A stretch of 64,000 nt of DNA from Alcaligenaceae bacterium. GTDB taxonomy: Bacteria; Pseudomonadota; Gammaproteobacteria; Burkholderiales; Burkholderiaceae_B. Below are positions 61,572-64,000 of this stretch, in pieces. A program made the translations under genes and the position numbers. The notes beneath the pieces are model-generated. The model saw only the letters and a list, made by a program, of their open reading frames with translations. It was not told the origin of the DNA and made no database searches. Positions within the stretch are counted from its first letter, which is position 1. Every line of letters begins with the position of its first letter. Location: NCBI GenBank assembly GCA_013416435.1, contig JACCEN010000009.1, positions 1 through 64,000 of the forward strand, in the 5' to 3' direction.

Positions 61572-63224
61572 GTGGCTTTGAACATACTTGCTGTTTCATC
61601 GGAAGTGTACCCTTTGGCGAAGACCGGGGGCTTGGGGGATGCGGTGAGCGGCTTGGCTGCTGCTTTATCGTCGGGTGCGGCGCGGGTCACGGTCCTGCTG
61701 CCCGCTTATCAAGGTGTAACCCGCCATGTCGATCGGATGCGGCGGATCGCTACCTTGACGGGATTGCCGGGAGGCGATGCGGAGCTATGGTCCGCTCACT
61801 GCCCGGAACTGGATCTGCCGGTGCTTTTATTGAAGAACGACGCGTTATACGAGCGCAGCGGCCTTTATCAGAAGCCGGACGGTGCAGAGTACGAAGACAA
61901 CGCCATACGGTTTGCGGCCTTGTCCCAGGCGGCGGCCAGGATCTGCGAGGGAATCCTGGGCTTGCAGCGCCCTCATGTGGTGCACGCCCACGATTGGCAT
62001 GCGGCGCTGGTGCCGATCTATCTGCGGCAGAGACATGTCGAAGACGTGAAGTCGGTGCTGACGCTTCACAACATTGCCTTCCAAGGCATCTTCCCGATGT
62101 CGCTCGCTTCACAGTTAGGCATCGAGGAAGCCTATTGCTCTTCCGACGGCCTCGAGTACTGGGGACAGTTGAACTTCCTGAAAGGCGGCATTCGCTATGC
62201 CGACTTGATCACCGTGGTCAGCAGCAATTATGCGCGCGAGATACTGACGCCGCGTTTCGGCTGCGGCCTGGAACAGTTATTGGCGCAAAGGCGCGCCGAC
62301 CTTATTTCCATACCGAACGGAATCGATACCGTTCTTTGGAACCCGCAGGCGGACGAATTCCTGAGCGGAGAGGGCTTCAGCGTCGAATGCCTTGAGAAGA
62401 AACGCCGATACAAAGCGGCCTTGCAAAAGTCCTTCGGCCTGGACGTCATGCCCGGCTCGACGCTGATGGCCATGGGAAGCCGCCTGACGACGCAGAAAAT
62501 GGCCGATGTGGCCATGGCGGCGATTCCACGCGCCCTGGACGCACACGCGGATCTGCAAGTATGCGTCATGGGGCAAGGCGAGAAAGGCTTGGAGCAAGGT
62601 CTGCTGCAAGTCGCCGAACGCTACCCCGGGCGGTGCAGCGTACATGTTGGCTTCGATGAGCCGCAAGCGCACCTTCTCCATGCCGGCGCCGACGTGCTCT
62701 TGCATGGCAGCCGCTTCGAACCCTTCGGCCTTACGCCGCTTTATGCCATGCGCTACGGGTCGGTGCCGATAGGGTCGCGGGTGGGGGGGATGGCCGACAC
62801 CATCATCGATCCAGGCAGCGGAGCATCGGGCGCTGCGATGCGTGGCGCCAACGGCATCCTGTTTGACGGCGAGCGGGCGGAAGACATGCTGGGCGCGATA
62901 CACAGAGTCATGGCACTGCGCCGCACACCGGACCTTTGGCGTGCGGTGCAGGTGAACGGCATGAAAACGGACTACAGCTGGGAAAGGTCCGCGCCGGCCT
63001 ATCTCAGTGCTTATCAAGCATTGCGCCCGGATGTCATGCTGGGCCGCATTCCAGAGCGCCGCAACGCCATGGCGGGGGCGCGTGGCTGGAAACCCGTGCT
63101 GCCGGCTTCGCTGCGTGCAGCGCCGGTCGCGGGACCGTCCACGGGCGCGGTCATGGGGCGCGCCAAGCGCAAAGGACTGGAGGTCGGAAGCGCAATCTCG
63201 GCGCGTGAACCATCTGCGGCCTGA
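61572..63224 (+). CDS. glgA: Glycogen synthase (ADP-glucose, GT5)
   Basis: A 550-residue retaining glucosyltransferase that extends alpha-1,4-glucan from ADP-glucose. The N-terminal nucleotide-sugar loop KTGGLGDAV is at 17-25, and HAHDWHAALVPIYL and LTLHNIAFQGIF follow. The C-terminal half holds the catalytic region SRFEPFGLTPLYAMRYGSVP. In place of the usual E..G.. sequence it has HGSRFEPFGL, typical of GlgA. The start is GTG with AGGGAGAAG upstream. It is about 50-70 residues longer than common GlgA because of a basic Ala/Pro-rich tail (from about 490). A sigma-54 promoter lies upstream. Confidence 0.93.
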   Translation: MALNILAVSSEVYPLAKTGGLGDAVSGLAAALSSGAARVTVLLPAYQGVTRHVDRMRRIATLTGLPGGDAELWSAHCPELDLPVLLLKNDALYERSGLYQKPDGAEYEDNAIRFAALSQAAARICEGILGLQRPHVVHAHDWHAALVPIYLRQRHVEDVKSVLTLHNIAFQGIFPMSLASQLGIEEAYCSSDGLEYWGQLNFLKGGIRYADLITVVSSNYAREILTPRFGCGLEQLLAQRRADLISIPNGIDTVLWNPQADEFLSGEGFSVECLEKKRRYKAALQKSFGLDVMPGSTLMAMGSRLTTQKMADVAMAAIPRALDAHADLQVCVMGQGEKGLEQGLLQVAERYPGRCSVHVGFDEPQAHLLHAGADVLLHGSRFEPFGLTPLYAMRYGSVPIGSRVGGMADTIIDPGSGASGAAMRGANGILFDGERAEDMLGAIHRVMALRRTPDLWRAVQVNGMKTDYSWERSAPAYLSAYQALRPDVMLGRIPERRNAMAGARGWKPVLPASLRAAPVAGPSTGAVMGRAKRKGLEVGSAISAREPSAA

Positions 63225-63226
63225 TC

Positions 63227-64000
63227 ATGCGTATTTATCACTTGCGCAGTGCGACCGCTCCTTCCGGATGGGGGGCGGTATGCAATCATGCGAAAGGCTT
63301 GGGCTTCGACCATCTTCTGGTTTCGCTGCCCTTCCACGAATGGGAGCAGGCATGCAGCCCGTTGGCGCAGGAATGCGAACGGGCCGGCTTGATTCTGCTG
63401 ACCGATCTCGATCTTTCCGAGGGCATGGCCGAAGGGCCGGACGCCTGGGCCGAGCCGTTGATGGCGTCGCTGCGTGCAGGTGTGGCCGGATTCCGTGTCC
63501 TGCAGCCCTCGCGGCTTGGCGGAGACGCCTGGGCCGCCATGATTGCCCGGGTGCACGAGCATCATCCGGACGCGATGTTCCTGGCATGGACACCGGGCCT
63601 GACTCGGCATCAATTGAGGGACCTGCCGGAGTCAGGGTTCGACTACGTCTTTTCGTCCTTGCCATGGTGGGATTTCCGCTCGGACTGGCTGGTCGAGGAA
63701 CGCGCTCGCCTGCGGGAAGTGGCTCCCGTCATTGCGCCCGTCTACATGCCGGATGGGCAGGCGCAGCAGGAAGATCAGCAACGCGCACGGCGCTGGCTGT
63801 GGACGGCGGCCTTCCTGGGAGACGGTTTTCTGGTGCAGGAAGGGCTGGAAGATCTGGCGGGCGGCGAAGTCATGCAAGAGGTGAACCGCTGGGCATCCCG
63901 GGACGATGCCGGAACCGCGCGCATCCGGGGACTGACAGGCCCATTGTCGCCAACGACGGCGCTGGCGCGGCTGGACGCCAAGCCGTCCGTTCTGCTGATC
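63227..64000 (+). CDS. GH13-like alpha-glucan enzyme, N-terminal part, cut by the window edge
   Basis: An ATG two bases after the glgA stop opens a frame of 258 codons that runs off the right edge. The product begins MRIYHLRSATAPSGWGAVCN and has TIM-barrel-like alternation (HLLVSLPFHEW, LILLTDLDLSEGMAEG, FRVLQPSRLGGDAWAAM, FLAWTPGLTRHQL). This resembles the start of long betaproteobacterial GlgE-type maltosyltransferases or other alpha-amylase-family enzymes, but the catalytic region is not in view. It is tightly coupled to glgA and therefore probably acts on glycogen or maltose-phosphate. Confidence 0.6.
   Translation, partial: MRIYHLRSATAPSGWGAVCNHAKGLGFDHLLVSLPFHEWEQACSPLAQECERAGLILLTDLDLSEGMAEGPDAWAEPLMASLRAGVAGFRVLQPSRLGGDAWAAMIARVHEHHPDAMFLAWTPGLTRHQLRDLPESGFDYVFSSLPWWDFRSDWLVEERARLREVAPVIAPVYMPDGQAQQEDQQRARRWLWTAAFLGDGFLVQEGLEDLAGGEVMQEVNRWASRDDAGTARIRGLTGPLSPTTALARLDAKPSVLLI

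Overview
The window is GC-rich, gene-dense bacterial chromosome from a betaproteobacterium, most likely Burkholderiales and plausibly Alcaligenaceae (Bordetella, Achromobacter or Pusillimonas relatives). That placement is inference. It rests on the many periplasmic-binding-protein uptake systems (amino-acid ABC, TRAP-DctP, TRAP-TAXI, Bug/TctC), the abundance of LysR regulators, and a dispersed palindrome (GGGGTCAGACCCC-N4-GGGGTCTGACCCC) of a kind I associate with that group. About 61 protein genes were placed, two of them cut by the window edges. No rRNA, tRNA or CRISPR array was seen.

Layout. 1-247: edge of an IS66-like element. 398-5630: small membrane protein, then an HlyD / RbbA-type ABC ATPase / ABC-2 permease export operon. 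5683-9333 (minus): MCE-type lipid transport operon (STAS-MlaE permease, MlaF ATPase, MCE protein, auxiliary lipoprotein). 9419: HdeD-like membrane protein. 10449-15783: aminotransferase, polar amino-acid ABC transporter and a LysR regulator. 15876-22866 (minus): catabolic unit with LysR, DUF1445 hydro-lyase, TRAP-DctPQM, DUF2848 and amidase. 22946-30159: signalling block with a double-PAS GGDEF protein, a beta-solenoid protein, a 7TM histidine kinase divergent from a receiver-AraC regulator, and a chemoreceptor. 30185-35608: DUF2061, a 7Fe ferredoxin with an FmdE-like protein, and a Fur-box-preceded siderophore uptake operon. 35744-43545: slyX, MFS exporter, aldo-keto reductase, panB, LysR, Bug receptor, rmuC, thioesterase. 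43654-51710: RpiR regulator, TAXI-TRAP transporter, threonine degradation genes kbl-tdh, RluA-type synthase. 51721-55831 (minus): L-asparaginase and a second polar amino-acid ABC transporter. 55983-64000: sigma-54 (rpoN), two sigma-54 activators, a family 2 glycosyltransferase, a proline-rich 70-residue protein, glycogen synthase, and the start of a GH13-like enzyme.

Two signals stand out. First, about twenty copies of the palindrome sit at gene ends. In one of its three frames it encodes GQTPxGV-stop, so it has become the stop codon of several unrelated genes. A second palindrome family (GGGCCTGTCAACGC type) does the same for three more genes. Second, the right end looks like a self-contained sigma-54 island. 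rpoN lies away from its usual lptB-hpf neighbourhood and has a near-perfect -24/-12 promoter of its own. A divergent pair of -24/-12 promoters lies between the proline-rich gene and glgA. This suggests glycogen or alpha-glucan metabolism under a local rpoN and its two activators.
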